Source of the DNA: Planctomycetaceae bacterium
GTDB taxonomy: Bacteria; Planctomycetota; Planctomycetia; Planctomycetales; Planctomycetaceae
Direction of reading: 5' to 3'
Length of the DNA: 39,831 nucleotides
Assembly (NCBI GenBank): GCA_019636285.1
Contig: JAHBXV010000049.1
Location: 1 to 39,831 of the forward strand
Within the stretch, counting starts at the first letter, position 1; each line of letters begins with the position of its first letter. The position numbers and the translations under genes were made by a program. This document shows, piece after piece, positions 1-8,822 of this stretch. A model generated the notes under the pieces. That model did not search any database, was not told the DNA's origin, and saw nothing but the letters and a program-made list of their open reading frames with translations.

Positions 1-151
1 CAAATCGCTCGGCAAGAGCGAATGTTATGACCTATTGCTTTCGAGATGCGCCGATATCTGTGGGAAGAGCCAGTCGCACACATCCGAAGTCTTGATATTG
101 ACGAATTAATAACCTTACAGCCGTGTTTTCAATCGGTCCTTGGTGAGCAGC

Positions 152-1330
152 ATGAAGATTGTCGGTGTTGAGACCCATGTTTGTCATGCCCGCATGCGCA
201 ACTGGGTATTCGTCAAGGTGCTCACGGATCAGGATGGCCTGTACGGCTGGGGCGAAGCGACGCTGGAGTGGCACACGCGTGCGGTCGTTGCGGCCATTGA
301 AGACCTGGCGCCGCTGCTGGTGGGCGAAGACCCCACGCGGGTCGAGCATCTGTGGCAGATGATGTATCGCCAGCACTTCTGGCATGGTCATGGGATTGTT
401 CGGTCCACGGCGATGTCAGGTGTCGATCTTGCGCTGTGGGACATTCTGGGGAAGGTGACCGGACTGCCGTGCTCAAAATTGTGGGGCGGCCCGGTACGCG
501 ATTATGTGCGGACGTACTGCCATCTGGGTGGGGGACGTCTGGAAGATTTTTACGAGACGGCGGCGGACGATGCCCGGCGGTTTGCTGACTTGGCTCGTCA
601 GGCGGTCGCGGATGGGTTCACCGCGTTCAAGTCGATGGCTGTCCCGCCGACGATGGCGCTGGAGGGTCTGAAACCGATTCGTGCGGCGGAAGCGGCTGTC
701 GCGGCGATGCGGGAAGCCGTGGGAGACAGCATCGACATCATGGTCGATTGCCATGCGCGGCCGTCGCCCGCGATGGGGTTACAGTTCGCGAAGGCGCTGG
801 AACCTTACGGACTGTATTTCTTCGAGGAACCCTGCTGGCCGGAGTCGATCGAGGGGCTGGCGGCGATTGCCCGTGCGGTGTCGACGCCGATTGCGACGGG
901 GGAACGGATGACGCATCTGGCCGCGTTTCGCGATCTCTTCGCGGCGGGGGGATGTGCTGTCTGCCAGCTTGATCTGACCCATTGCGGCGGCTTCACGGAA
1001 GCGAAGCGGATCGCCGCCCTGGCGGAGGCTTATCGCATCGCGCTCGCGCCACACAATCCGCAGGGGCCGGTCAGCACGGCGGCGTCGCTGGAATTTGGTT
1101 TCTCGCAGCCGAGTTATGTGATCTGCGAGACTGTTCACAATGACGTTCCCTGGCGTCAGGACGTGGTGAGCGAGGGGTTCGTTGTCGAGAAGGAAGGCCG
1201 GATCGTAAGGCCGAACCAGCGGCCGGGGCTGGGAATCGAGATCAACGAAGCGGAAGTGCGCAAGCATCCGTTCCAGCAGGAAATTCCCCAGCGCGTCTTC
1301 TATAGCGACGGCAGCGTTGGCGACTGGTAA
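152..1330 (+). CDS. Enolase-superfamily sugar acid dehydratase (galactonate dehydratase-like)
   Basis: This is a mandelate racemase/muconate lactonizing enzyme family protein of about 392 residues. The layout matches D-galactonate dehydratase (DgoD): an N-terminal capping domain (GWGEAT near residue 36) followed by a TIM barrel. Metal ligands appear as D199 in VDCHAR, E225 in FFEEP and E251 in TGERM. H201, two residues after D199, is the expected base, and H301 in APHNPQGP the expected acid. In the family these enzymes dehydrate aldonic acids to 2-keto-3-deoxy acids in the cytosol. The ATG at 152 is preferred because MKI matches the usual family start; in-frame TTG 140 and GTG 143 are alternatives. 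It opens a four-gene operon, and the next gene begins 20 bases after its stop. The exact substrate cannot be read from the sequence. Confidence 0.88.
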   Translation: MKIVGVETHVCHARMRNWVFVKVLTDQDGLYGWGEATLEWHTRAVVAAIEDLAPLLVGEDPTRVEHLWQMMYRQHFWHGHGIVRSTAMSGVDLALWDILGKVTGLPCSKLWGGPVRDYVRTYCHLGGGRLEDFYETAADDARRFADLARQAVADGFTAFKSMAVPPTMALEGLKPIRAAEAAVAAMREAVGDSIDIMVDCHARPSPAMGLQFAKALEPYGLYFFEEPCWPESIEGLAAIARAVSTPIATGERMTHLAAFRDLFAAGGCAVCQLDLTHCGGFTEAKRIAALAEAYRIALAPHNPQGPVSTAASLEFGFSQPSYVICETVHNDVPWRQDVVSEGFVVEKEGRIVRPNQRPGLGIEINEAEVRKHPFQQEIPQRVFYSDGSVGDW

Positions 1331-1350
1331 GAGAAGAGAAAAGGACTGCG

Positions 1351-2259
1351 ATGGCAAAGCCGTTACAGGGCGTGCTGGCAATTGTTCAGACGCCGTTTGA
1401 TGAGAATGATCGGATCGACAGCACGGGCTTTCGGCGACTGGTCGACTGGTCGTTCTCGGTGGGAGCGGATGGACTGGGGACCGGTATGGTCTCGGAGATT
1501 CTGCGTCTGACATCCGAAGAACGCCGCCAACTGACTGAAGAACTGGTCCAGGCGACGGCAGGTCGCGGCCCGGTCTTCGCGGCCGTTGGCGCGGAGAGTG
1601 ATCGGCAGGCTGTGGAACTGGCGCGGCATGCGGAGCAGGCTGGATGCGATGCCGTCATGGCTGCACCGCCGCTGACAACACGACTGAGCGTGCAGGCTCA
1701 TCTCGACTATTACCGGGCGATCGCGGACGCCATCGATGTGCCGGTCGTCGTGCAGGATGCCAGCAGCTATGTCGGGGCGCAGATTCCGCTGACCGTCTAT
1801 GTCCAGCTTCTTGAGCAGTACGGCAACGAGAAGATTCTGTTTAAGCCCGAAGCGGCTCCGATCGGGCCAAACCTGTCAGCCTTGCGCGATGCGACGTCGG
1901 GGAAGGCAAAGATTTATGAAGGGTCGGGCGGATTTCTGCTCATTGACAGCTATCGTCGCGGGATTGCGGGGACGATGCCGGGGCTGGATCTCTTAGATGG
2001 GATTGTCGCGATCTGGCGGGCGCTTGGGCAGGGGGACGATGCCGCGGCGTATCGGGTTTACTTCCCGCTGTGCGCTATTGTCACGTTGCAGTTGCAGGCG
2101 GGGCTGGACGGATTTCTGGCGATTGAAAAGTACCTGCTCTGCAAGCGGGGCGTGCTGTCGTCGCAAAGCCGGCGTAATCCGCAGGGGTGGTCGCTCGATG
2201 AGGAGACGGCTCGCGAGGTCGATCGGTTGTTCGAGTTGATGCAGCGCGCGTTGCCTTAA
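1351..2259 (+). CDS. Dihydrodipicolinate synthase/KDG aldolase family lyase
   Basis: This 302-residue protein has the class I aldolase (DHDPS/NAL) TIM-barrel pattern. The N-terminus reads LAIVQTPF, GADGLGTGMVSEI replaces the usual GTTGE-type loop, and the Schiff-base lysine is K165 in LFKPEA. A glycine-rich strand (YEGSGG) follows. The position normally holding the catalytic Tyr of the VxxYNxP motif reads VVVQDAS (residues 132-138), so Gln-Asp replaces Tyr-Asn. That pattern is found in 2-keto-3-deoxy-acid aldolase/dehydratase branches of the family rather than in true DapA. Next to the sugar acid dehydratase, it most likely processes the 2-keto-3-deoxy acid that enzyme makes. A lysine-biosynthesis role is unlikely. 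Cytosolic. Confidence 0.85.
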   Translation: MAKPLQGVLAIVQTPFDENDRIDSTGFRRLVDWSFSVGADGLGTGMVSEILRLTSEERRQLTEELVQATAGRGPVFAAVGAESDRQAVELARHAEQAGCDAVMAAPPLTTRLSVQAHLDYYRAIADAIDVPVVVQDASSYVGAQIPLTVYVQLLEQYGNEKILFKPEAAPIGPNLSALRDATSGKAKIYEGSGGFLLIDSYRRGIAGTMPGLDLLDGIVAIWRALGQGDDAAAYRVYFPLCAIVTLQLQAGLDGFLAIEKYLLCKRGVLSSQSRRNPQGWSLDEETAREVDRLFELMQRALP

Positions 2260-2286
2260 TCCCGAACGGTTGCTGCCGGAAGAAAG

Positions 2287-3582
2287 TTGCCCGTGTCGTC
2301 TCTGATCGCCGATCAACCGACCAAAGATCGCCAGCGCTACTGGCTGCTGCTTTTGATGTGCCTGGTCGCGGCGATTGCGTATGTGCAGCGTTCGGCGATG
2401 AGCGTGCCGGCTGCCAGAGTCGCGAGTGATTTGAAGTTCATGGACTTCGCCTGGCAGATGGGGCTGGTGCAATCGGCGTGGTACTGGAGCTACGCTTTGA
2501 TGCAGCTTCCCGGGGGTTGGGTTTCGGATCGCCTGGGCAGCCGTCGGGCGCTGAACATTTTCTGTCTGGCCTGGTCGTTCGCGACGTTGTGCGCGGGGTT
2601 CGCGACGGGGTTTGCATCGCTGATTGTGATCTGGGGTTTGATGGGGGCGATGCAGGCCGGGGCGTTTCCCGCGGCTGCCAAAGCGATTGGGGACTCGTTT
2701 TCGGATCGCGAGCGGGCGCGGGCTTCGGGACTTCTGGCGGCAGGGATGGCGATTGGCGGGGCCATCGCGCCAATGCTCTCCGGGGTTCTTCTGCAGTGGC
2801 TGGTGCCGGTTGAAGCCGAGCTGAATGTGCCTGCGTGGCGACTGCTCTTGGGACTGTATTGCCTGCCGGGCATTGCGTGGGTGGTTCTTCATCACGTCAG
2901 TCTGCCGAAGAATGCGGAGCGGCAGGCATCTTCGAAGCCGGCCGTCTGGCGGGACGGGGATCTTTTTCGCCTCGTGACGAATCGGTCGATGTGGCTGTTG
3001 TGTTCGCAGCAGTTCTTTCGTGCGGCGGGGATGGTGTTCTTTCTGACCTGGTTTCCCGCTTTCCTGCAGGAGACACGCGGCGTCGCGGTGACGCAGTCGG
3101 GGATTCTCACGACGATCGCGGGGATCGGCGGCGTTGTCGGCAGTCTGACCGGGGGATTTGTCTCGGACTGGCTGTATGCGAAGACGGGCAACGCGCGGTT
3201 GAGCCGTCAGGGACTCGCGGTGGCGGGGATGTCGTGCTGCGCGGTCCTCATTGTGTTGTCGTACTTTGCCGCCGATGTGCGGACGAGCATCACTTTGATT
3301 GCGGTGGGGGCGTTTTGCGCCACGTTTGGAGGCGTCAGCGGTTATACGGTGGCGATTGGTTTTGGCGGACGGCGGGTGGCGACGGTCTTCAGTTCGATGA
3401 ATATGTGCGGAAACTTTGGAGCGGCCCTGTTTCCGGTGTCGGCGGGATGGCTGGTGGCGCGGACCGGCAACTGGAACCTGATTCTGTTCCTGTTCGCCGG
3501 GATCATGGCGATCGATGCGATCTGCTGGGCGCTGTTGAATCCGCGAGGGACATTGTTTGGAGACGAGGATGAAGCAGGTTGA
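2287..3582 (+). CDS. MFS transporter, sugar acid/anion-cation symporter type
   Basis: This 431-residue membrane protein has about 12 hydrophobic segments. It carries the MFS motif GGWVSDRLGSRR (around residues 77-88) between TM2 and TM3, and an RERARASGL loop before the GAIAPML stretch. These fit the anion:cation symporter branch (ExuT/GudP-like) that imports hexuronates and aldarates. The start is TTG 2287, placed after a GGAAGAAAG purine stretch; GTG 2293 is possible. It lies 27 bases after the aldolase, and its 3' end overlaps the next gene by 14 bases, so the three are probably co-translated. It is inferred to bring in the substrate of the dehydratase. Confidence 0.82.
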   Translation: MPVSSLIADQPTKDRQRYWLLLLMCLVAAIAYVQRSAMSVPAARVASDLKFMDFAWQMGLVQSAWYWSYALMQLPGGWVSDRLGSRRALNIFCLAWSFATLCAGFATGFASLIVIWGLMGAMQAGAFPAAAKAIGDSFSDRERARASGLLAAGMAIGGAIAPMLSGVLLQWLVPVEAELNVPAWRLLLGLYCLPGIAWVVLHHVSLPKNAERQASSKPAVWRDGDLFRLVTNRSMWLLCSQQFFRAAGMVFFLTWFPAFLQETRGVAVTQSGILTTIAGIGGVVGSLTGGFVSDWLYAKTGNARLSRQGLAVAGMSCCAVLIVLSYFAADVRTSITLIAVGAFCATFGGVSGYTVAIGFGGRRVATVFSSMNMCGNFGAALFPVSAGWLVARTGNWNLILFLFAGIMAIDAICWALLNPRGTLFGDEDEAG

Positions 3583-5017
3583 ATTTCCCCAGTCGCGTTG
3601 CCGGGCCGCGGTCGCGCGTGGAGACATCACGCCTCCGGTGGGTATCTATCACCGCATGTGGGGAGCCGCGGTCCACGATCGCGCGACGGGCGTTCATCGA
3701 CCGTTGACGGCGACGCTGTTGTGGATTGCCCCGCTGGAGGGTGACGCCTCCGTTGGCCGGCTGATTGTGTCGCTCGATCATTGCATTCTCGATGGTGTCG
3801 AGATCGCGGCGATTCAGGATGGTGTCTCGCGCGAGACGGGAGTCGATCCGTCGCACGTCCTCGTCACGCTGACGCATACGCACGGCTCGGCCTGGATGTC
3901 GCGCACGCGGGCGGACAAGCCGGGGGGGGATCTGATCGGGCCGTATCTCGACCAGATGATCGCCAATGTTGTTGGCTGGGCCGTGGAGGCGTATGGGCGG
4001 CTTGAGGCTGCGACGATTGTTTATGGTCAGTCGCGCTGTTCGCTGGCGCGGCAGCGCGACTATCTCGATGAAGAGACGGGACAGATCGTTTGCGGGTTTA
4101 ACCCCGGAGCCAGCTCCGACGATACGGTGCTGGTGGCGCGGGTCGAAACGGAGGCGCGGCAGCTTCTGGCGACGATCGTCAACTATGCCTGTCATCCGAC
4201 GACGCTGGCGTGGGAGAATACGCTGATCAGCCCCGACTGGCCGGGGGCGATGCGCGAGGTGGTTGAGGCGGTCGAAGACGGGCCGTGCCTGTTTCTGCAG
4301 GGGGCGTCGGGCGACCTGGGGCCGCGACATGGATTCACGGGTGATGTCGAGGTCGCCGATCGAAATGGGCGTCAGGTGGGATATGCAGCGCTCGAAGGTT
4401 TGACTGACATCCCGCCGGGCGGGCAGATGTTCCGGTATGCCGGGCCCGTTTTGTCCGGGGCGACGCTGGGGGTCTGGAAGTACGAGCCATCGTCGGCCGA
4501 GTCTCTGAAACGGAATGCACGGTTCAGTTGGACAACTGAAGTTTTTCCACTGGCTGTCCGGACGGATTTGCCGACGAAGGCAGAGACGATTGCTGCTCTG
4601 GCGCATTGGGAAGCCGAAGAGGAACAGGCACGCGAGCGGGGGGACGATGCCGGGTTCGCGAAGTGTCGTGCGGAAGCCGAGCAGCGGCGACGGCAGTTGG
4701 CGCGGCTGGAAGCACTCCCGGAAGGGACGACGATTTCGCTCGCCGTCGAGATTGCCGTGTTGGGAGGAGCCGTATGGGTCTTCACTCCCGGCGAGTTGTA
4801 TCAGCAGTTTCAGACGGAGTTGCGGGAACGGCTGGCTCCGTATCCCGTCGTGGTCACGACCCTCACGAACGGCTGGCAGCCGGGCTATATCCCGCCGCAG
4901 AATGTCTATGGCCGCGGCATTTACCAGGAACGGATCGCGGCGACGGCGCCAGGTTGTCTGGAGCGACTGATTGAGGAAGTGGGGAGGCGGGCCGCGACGC
5001 TGATTGGGGGGAAGTAG
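3569..5017 (+). CDS. Neutral/alkaline ceramidase-fold hydrolase
   Basis: This protein of about 482 residues resembles the N-terminal catalytic domain of neutral/alkaline ceramidases. It shows THTHGS (H103 and H105) and YACHPTTL (H209), where the family places zinc-binding histidines, plus a GASGDLGPR motif and a late LTNGWQPGYIPP motif. The ATG at 3569 follows GGAGACGAGG and overlaps the transporter gene, which implies translational coupling. In contrast to secreted ceramidases, no signal peptide is visible, so the protein is probably cytosolic. Planctomycetes carry many such proteins with unknown substrates. Its place in a sugar acid operon makes an amidase or esterase acting on a sugar acid conjugate as plausible as a ceramidase. 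Activity is unproven. Confidence 0.75.
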   Translation: MKQVEFPQSRCRAAVARGDITPPVGIYHRMWGAAVHDRATGVHRPLTATLLWIAPLEGDASVGRLIVSLDHCILDGVEIAAIQDGVSRETGVDPSHVLVTLTHTHGSAWMSRTRADKPGGDLIGPYLDQMIANVVGWAVEAYGRLEAATIVYGQSRCSLARQRDYLDEETGQIVCGFNPGASSDDTVLVARVETEARQLLATIVNYACHPTTLAWENTLISPDWPGAMREVVEAVEDGPCLFLQGASGDLGPRHGFTGDVEVADRNGRQVGYAALEGLTDIPPGGQMFRYAGPVLSGATLGVWKYEPSSAESLKRNARFSWTTEVFPLAVRTDLPTKAETIAALAHWEAEEEQARERGDDAGFAKCRAEAEQRRRQLARLEALPEGTTISLAVEIAVLGGAVWVFTPGELYQQFQTELRERLAPYPVVVTTLTNGWQPGYIPPQNVYGRGIYQERIAATAPGCLERLIEEVGRRAATLIGGK

Positions 5018-5170
5018 TGGTTGGTGAGAAGAATGAGGGGGAGACGCAGTGACAGGGGGAGGGGGAGATTGGAAGAGAGCGGTTGGTGAGAAGAGAATGC
5101 GCGGGGAATGGCGGTGTCGCTTCGATTGAGCGATTGTTGGGGAAGAGAAAATTTCTTGTAGCCGGGGGTT

Positions 5171-5216
5171 CTCCGGCGGACGGGGTTTGAAGCCAGTCCG
5201 CCGGAGTTCCTTTTTG
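5171..5216 (+). terminator. Intrinsic terminator after the sugar acid operon
   Basis: A perfect 11-bp stem (CTCCGGCGGAC at 5171-5181 with its complement at 5196-5206) closes a 14-base loop and is followed by TTCCTTTTT. It sits about 150 bases after the ceramidase-like gene and probably ends that operon. The stem also matches the style of the hairpins that follow it. Confidence 0.7.
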
Positions 5217-5497
5217 GCGTCGATCAGGGTTCGCACTCGCGTGCGTGGATTGCCTGACGTCAGACTGCGCGCACGGCGTGCGCGTTGCCGGGGAGGTCAT
5301 GGACGTCCCCGGCGGTTTTGGGCCCTGATCCGGCCCGGGAGAGGGCGCTTCCGGCGCGGGCGGATGGACTCCGCTCGCGGGCTAGCTCATGGCGTCCCCT
5401 CGTCCTAGCCGGAGTGGGTGCGCGGTTGGTCGATGGTTGAGAAGGGAGGAAGAAAGAGAGGGGGACGCGGGGAGGGGGCGATGGGGGGGGGGAAGGC
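5217..5497. other. Gene-free, hairpin-rich and G-rich intergenic stretch
   Basis: No credible gene is seen. The stretch holds several close-packed GC inverted repeats: around 5229-5243 (CGCACTCGCGTGCG), 5267-5286 (GCGCGCACGGCGTGCGCG), 5287-5315 (GCCGGGGA arm with TCCCCGGC), 5321-5340 (GGGCC arms) and 5345-5385. A long purine-rich, mostly G tract follows at about 5430-5500. Upstream, at 5019-5035 and 5081-5099, the sequence GGTTGGTGAGAAGA occurs twice as a direct repeat. Confidence 0.5.
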
Positions 5498-5522
5498 AGC
5501 GCTCCCCGTTGGGTCGCGGCTA
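5498..5522 (+). repeat. Dispersed 25-bp repeat, copy 1
   Basis: A 25-base sequence containing GCTCCCCGTTGGGTCGCGGC occurs here and again, identical over 25 bases, at 37906-37930. Both copies are intergenic, lie in G-rich surroundings and are preceded by GGTTGG-type tracts. The ends can pair (CCCC with GGGG just outside the repeat). Confidence 0.75.
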
Positions 5523-5693
5523 AGGGGTGGGGGATTTTCAAACGACGGTCGAGGGCCCGGAGCGCAACTGACTGGTCTTCCCCACGGATGGCGCCTGGTC
5601 AACTGGTCTAGCCTTGCGGCGGAGCAGGCGTTACATCTCCCGCACGAAAGGGGCGCTCGATTGAGCGGTGTGTTCGTGCGCGTGGGGACTTTC

Positions 5694-6572
5694 ATGCATT
5701 TTTCTTTGTCGTGCCTGGTGGCGATCGGCCTGCTGGCCGTGTCGAATGCCGCGGCTTCGGACTTTGAGAACTCTCTTCTGCCGCTGCCGGGGCTTTCCGA
5801 GGTTTTCGAGCAGGAGCCCCGTGTTGGATTGCTCGCTGAGCCTTTGGGGGCGGAACGGATTCACTCCGAGGACGACTTACCGCGGATTCCGGAACCGATG
5901 GTGTTCGATCTGGTTCGCGGGCTGGGGGCCAAGAAGGGGGAGATGGAAATCAATACCCTGGGCCTAGTTCCCCTGAACCGCCGGGCGCGGGGATCGGAGA
6001 TTCCCGACTCGATCGGGGTGATTAACCGGGACAGGAACCGGATGGAGTGGGCTCCAGAGATCGAGGCGGCGATTGCGGATGGTGTCGCCATCGAGTTCGA
6101 ACTTCCGTTCGAGGAAACGCGGCTGGAAGCCTATAAAGGGGCCGCGCAGTTCACTTTTGGAACGGCCTTCGATAACCACTTCATCCATGGGGCGCAGGGG
6201 ATTCTGATTTATGACAGAGCGGAGGCACGGTGGGAGCCGGCCCTGTTGTATTTGTTCGGGTTCATCTTTGACGAGCATTGGTCCGCGCTGGGGATGTTCG
6301 GTTTTCGAACCGAGATTCACGGGCACGATCGGGAAGAGCGAACTCAAACGTTGTTTAATCTGACGATCTTCCGACATCTGGATCGTCACAACACCGTGGG
6401 CTTCGAGACGAATACGGCCCGCGCGATGAATGGCAATACTTATTTGCTGGTGATGCCCCAGTGGCATTGGGAAGTCACCGACCACTGGATGCTGCAGACC
6501 GGCATCGGCACGAGCTTCACGAAAGAACGCAGCCTGCCAGAGGCGGCCTTCCGATTGATCTACAGCTTTTGA
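5694..6572 (+). CDS. Putative outer-membrane beta-barrel protein
   Basis: This is an uncharacterised exported protein of 292 residues. The ATG at 5694 is chosen because it opens a clear signal peptide (residues 1-22, ending AAAS); the open frame upstream to 5418 is repeat-derived and not convincing. After a linker comes a region of alternating, aromatic-rich segments (FTFGTAFDNH, LLYLFGFIFDEHW, MFGFRTEIHGH, TLFNLTIFRHLD) ending in a terminal Phe, as is usual for outer-membrane barrels. It may be a transporter- or porin-like barrel. No specific family is recognised. A second outer-membrane-type gene starts 164 bases downstream on the same strand, so the two may be co-transcribed. Confidence 0.65.
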   Translation: MHFSLSCLVAIGLLAVSNAAASDFENSLLPLPGLSEVFEQEPRVGLLAEPLGAERIHSEDDLPRIPEPMVFDLVRGLGAKKGEMEINTLGLVPLNRRARGSEIPDSIGVINRDRNRMEWAPEIEAAIADGVAIEFELPFEETRLEAYKGAAQFTFGTAFDNHFIHGAQGILIYDRAEARWEPALLYLFGFIFDEHWSALGMFGFRTEIHGHDREERTQTLFNLTIFRHLDRHNTVGFETNTARAMNGNTYLLVMPQWHWEVTDHWMLQTGIGTSFTKERSLPEAAFRLIYSF

Positions 6573-6736
6573 GTGGACTTGAGTACCTGGCCTGGGGGTC
6601 AACCGCAATCGTTTCGTTGGACGTTCAACCTGGGCGATGATGTCAGCCGATTGTTGAGCGGAGTAGATTTCGCGGTTGCCCTCGGACACTCGATGATTTC
6701 GCCAGCTACGCGTTTGCAACACTTGGATTGAACACC

Positions 6737-7699
6737 ATGGGGCTTGGTGCCTGGCTGATCGCCGCGACGAGTCTGCTGACGGCCGATCTGGCCGAAGACC
6801 TGCCGCTGATCCCGCTGGCCAGTTCGACCGCGCTGCGCGCGGGGCATACGCCGCCGACATGGGGCGATGAAGCGATTTACGAACCGTTCGACAGCGCGGA
6901 GTCGGGAGTCTTCACGAATGACGAGTTCCACGAGGAATGGCGGCTCAAGGTGTTGCCGGACGGACTGATGTACCGCTCGTACGTGGCCGGTGTGAAAGAG
7001 CCGCGTTTTTCGAGCGTTTACCTGTACGATCCTCACCGGGGCTGGTACTGGGATAGCTCGCTGGGGGGCCGCGTGGGGGTGGTCCGATTCGGAACCCGCG
7101 ATGCCGCGAATCCGGTTGGGTGGCAGCTCGACATGGAAGGGGCGGTCTTCGCGCGGCTGACGCCGGATGAGAGAGATGATCTGGAGAGTTCGGACTACCG
7201 ATTTGGGATCCCGCTGACCTGGTCGAACGGTCAGACGGCCTGGAAGTTCGGCTACTCCCACATCAGCGCGCATCTGGGGGATGAGTTCCTGCTGAAGAAC
7301 CCCGGATATCCGCGAATCAACTATGTGCGTGACTCGTTGCTGTTCGGCGTGAGTCATGATGTGACGGAGGAGGTGCGGGCCTATGGAGAGGTGGGGGCCG
7401 CGGTCATTTCCCGGGGGGGCGGGGCGAAGCCGCTGGAAGTGCAGTTCGGGACCGAGTACCAGAAGACGCCGATCTCGGAAACGAAGCCGGCCCCGTTCGC
7501 GGCGATTCACACGCATCTGCGGCAGGAGTTCGGCTTCGGCGGGAATCTCAATATTCTGGCCGGCTGGGCCTGGATTGGCGATGAGTCCGGGCGGGCCTTT
7601 CGGTTCGGGATGCAGTACTTCACGGGGAAATCGTCGCAGTACTCGTTCTATCGCCACAACGACCGGCAGCTTGGGGCGGGGTTGTGGTTTGATTACTGA
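6737..7699 (+). CDS. DUF1207 family outer-membrane protein
   Basis: This 320-residue protein has a short N-terminal hydrophobic export signal (MGLGAWLIAATSLLTADLA). Its body matches the DUF1207 family: EWRLKVLPDGLMYRSYVAG near residues 66-85, GGRVGVVRFGTRD, and FRFGMQYFTGKSSQYSFY near the C-terminus. Alternating aromatic strands and a terminal WFDY suggest an outer-membrane barrel. DUF1207 proteins are common in Planctomycetes and have no established function. The ATG at 6737 is favoured over the in-frame TTG at 6728. It is the last plus-strand gene before a convergent DUF1559 gene. Confidence 0.82.
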   Translation: MGLGAWLIAATSLLTADLAEDLPLIPLASSTALRAGHTPPTWGDEAIYEPFDSAESGVFTNDEFHEEWRLKVLPDGLMYRSYVAGVKEPRFSSVYLYDPHRGWYWDSSLGGRVGVVRFGTRDAANPVGWQLDMEGAVFARLTPDERDDLESSDYRFGIPLTWSNGQTAWKFGYSHISAHLGDEFLLKNPGYPRINYVRDSLLFGVSHDVTEEVRAYGEVGAAVISRGGGAKPLEVQFGTEYQKTPISETKPAPFAAIHTHLRQEFGFGGNLNILAGWAWIGDESGRAFRFGMQYFTGKSSQYSFYRHNDRQLGAGLWFDY

Positions 7700-7750
7700 G
7701 GGGCGGATTGGATTTTCGCGCGGAGGCGCAGAGGGCGCCGAGAGGAAGGC

Positions 7751-7780
7751 CAGAGAGGATGGGGGGTGACATCCTCTCTG
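7751..7780. terminator. Hairpin between convergent genes
   Basis: A perfect 11-bp inverted repeat (CAGAGAGGATG at 7751-7761 and its complement at 7770-7780) with an 8-base loop lies between the convergent DUF1207 and DUF1559 genes. There is no T-tract, so termination is only suggested by position. Confidence 0.45.
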
Positions 7781-7795
7781 GGGTCTGCTCGCCGT

Positions 7796-7867
7796 GTGCC
7801 ACTGGCTCCGCCAGTGCGCCTGAACTTGATCGCACATAGCGAGAAGCACTGGCAGAGCCAGTGGCAC
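7796..7867. repeat. REPIN-like pair of inverted hairpins, short form
   Basis: Two 22-base arms face each other: GTGCCACTGGCTCCGCCAGT plus GC at 7796-7817, and its near-perfect reverse complement at 7846-7867. Each arm is itself a hairpin (CACTGGC with GCCAGTG). They are separated by 28 bases. The arrangement is that of a REP doublet (REPIN/BIME). A longer relative lies at 16678-16839. Confidence 0.8.
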
Positions 7868-7892
7868 GCGTAAATTCAGCCGTGACAAACCA

Positions 7893-8822
7893 CTAAAATT
7901 CGCCGACGACTTCGCCGCCGGCGCGTGTGCCGAGGGCGTTGTAGAGAGCCTCGTCGATGTTCTCGCTGATCGCCCGGACAGAGCCGTCACCCATCGTGAA
8001 TTGGCCGATTCCGGTGTGGGGAGCCGAGAGGCCCTTGTCGTCGGTGCCATTCTGGTTCGGGCGGAACTGAGTCTCGAACAGAACCATGTGACCGTGGTCG
8101 TCCGTGGGATCAGTCACCTCTCGAACCGCCGCGCACCAGGCGGTTTCGAAATACTGATGTCCGCCAACCGATATTCCCGGAAGCGGACCGTTGGTGCGCT
8201 CGCCGAGGAAGAGCGTATTGGACAGACCGTCGGTGAGGTCGCGAAAGCGGGTGGCGCTGTTGCGGTAGAAGACCCCCTGAGACGAGAGCGGGGTGTCATC
8301 GAGGTTGACGGTTGCCGTCGACGGCCCCCAGTTCGCGGCGTAGCTGGCGGCACCGTACTGTTCGACGGGTGTCGTGGAATCGTCGCGGACCACGAACGCG
8401 TTGGACGAATAAGGATCTGACGGACAGAGAAAGACGGGGAGATGCCGCTCGCGAGGCGTTCGCTGCGCGATGTCGAAGATGGGGATGTTGTAACTGAACT
8501 CCTGGTAGAGGCTGGTCTGCTCGAGTTGCGGCAGGATCATCAGGCCCCAGGCGTATCCCATGTGATTCGCGCCCGAGCCGGCGGGATCGAGTTTATGGAG
8601 ATAGCCAGGGGGAAGGAGGCCGTGGATGGATTCGTAGTTGTGCAGGGCTAGGCCGAGTTGCTTGAGATTGTTCTTGCACGACGATCGCCGGGCGGCTTCG
8701 CGAGCCTGTTGCACGGCGGGGAGGAGGAGCGCGATCAGGATGGCGATGATCGCGATGACAACGAGGAGTTCGATCAGGGTGAAGCCGCGCGCATTTCGGC
8801 GGCCGTGATTGGCGATGGACAT
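7893..8822 (-). CDS. DUF1559 prepilin-like protein
   Basis: This 309-residue protein begins with a type IV prepilin-type N-methylation motif, RGFTLIELL (residues 12-20), and a single hydrophobic helix ending in [14 protein letters not shown]. The planctomycete DUF1559 domain follows, with CPSDP mid-protein, a [11 protein letters not shown] motif and a terminal [14 protein letters not shown] segment. The family resembles type II secretion pseudopilins and is hugely expanded in Planctomycetes; its role is unknown. The ATG is preceded by CCGGAG. The His-rich protein gene lies 144 bases upstream on the same strand, so co-transcription is possible. Confidence 0.93.
   Translation of the reverse strand: MSIANHGRRNARGFTLIELLVVIAIIAILIALLLPAVQQAREAARRSSCKNNLKQLGLALHNYESIHGLLPPGYLHKLDPAGSGANHMGYAWGLMILPQLEQTSLYQEFSYNIPIFDIAQRTPRERHLPVFLCPSDPYSSNAFVVRDDSTTPVEQYGAASYAANWGPSTATVNLDDTPLSSQGVFYRNSATRFRDLTDGLSNTLFLGERTNGPLPGISVGGHQYFETAWCAAVREVTDPTDDHGHMVLFETQFRPNQNGTDDKGLSAPHTGIGQFTMGDGSVRAISENIDEALYNALGTRAGGEVVGEF

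Noticed and set aside
1993-3630. Long minus-strand open frame (545 codons) opposite the transporter
   Set aside because: It is an antisense shadow in GC-rich DNA, with Arg/Pro/His-rich translation and no family motif, while the plus strand holds a clear MFS protein.
3503-5236. Long minus-strand open frame (577 codons) opposite the ceramidase-like gene
   Set aside because: Same reasons: no motif, no ribosome site, and the opposite strand has a recognised enzyme.
5418-5693. N-terminal extension of the outer-membrane gene frame
   Set aside because: The 92 extra codons cross the G-rich tract and the 25-bp repeat and encode low-complexity sequence; the signal peptide begins at 5694.
6599-8050. 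Minus-strand open frame of 483 codons spanning DUF1207 and the intergenic repeats
   Set aside because: It crosses two real genes and the REPIN; the translation is composition-biased.
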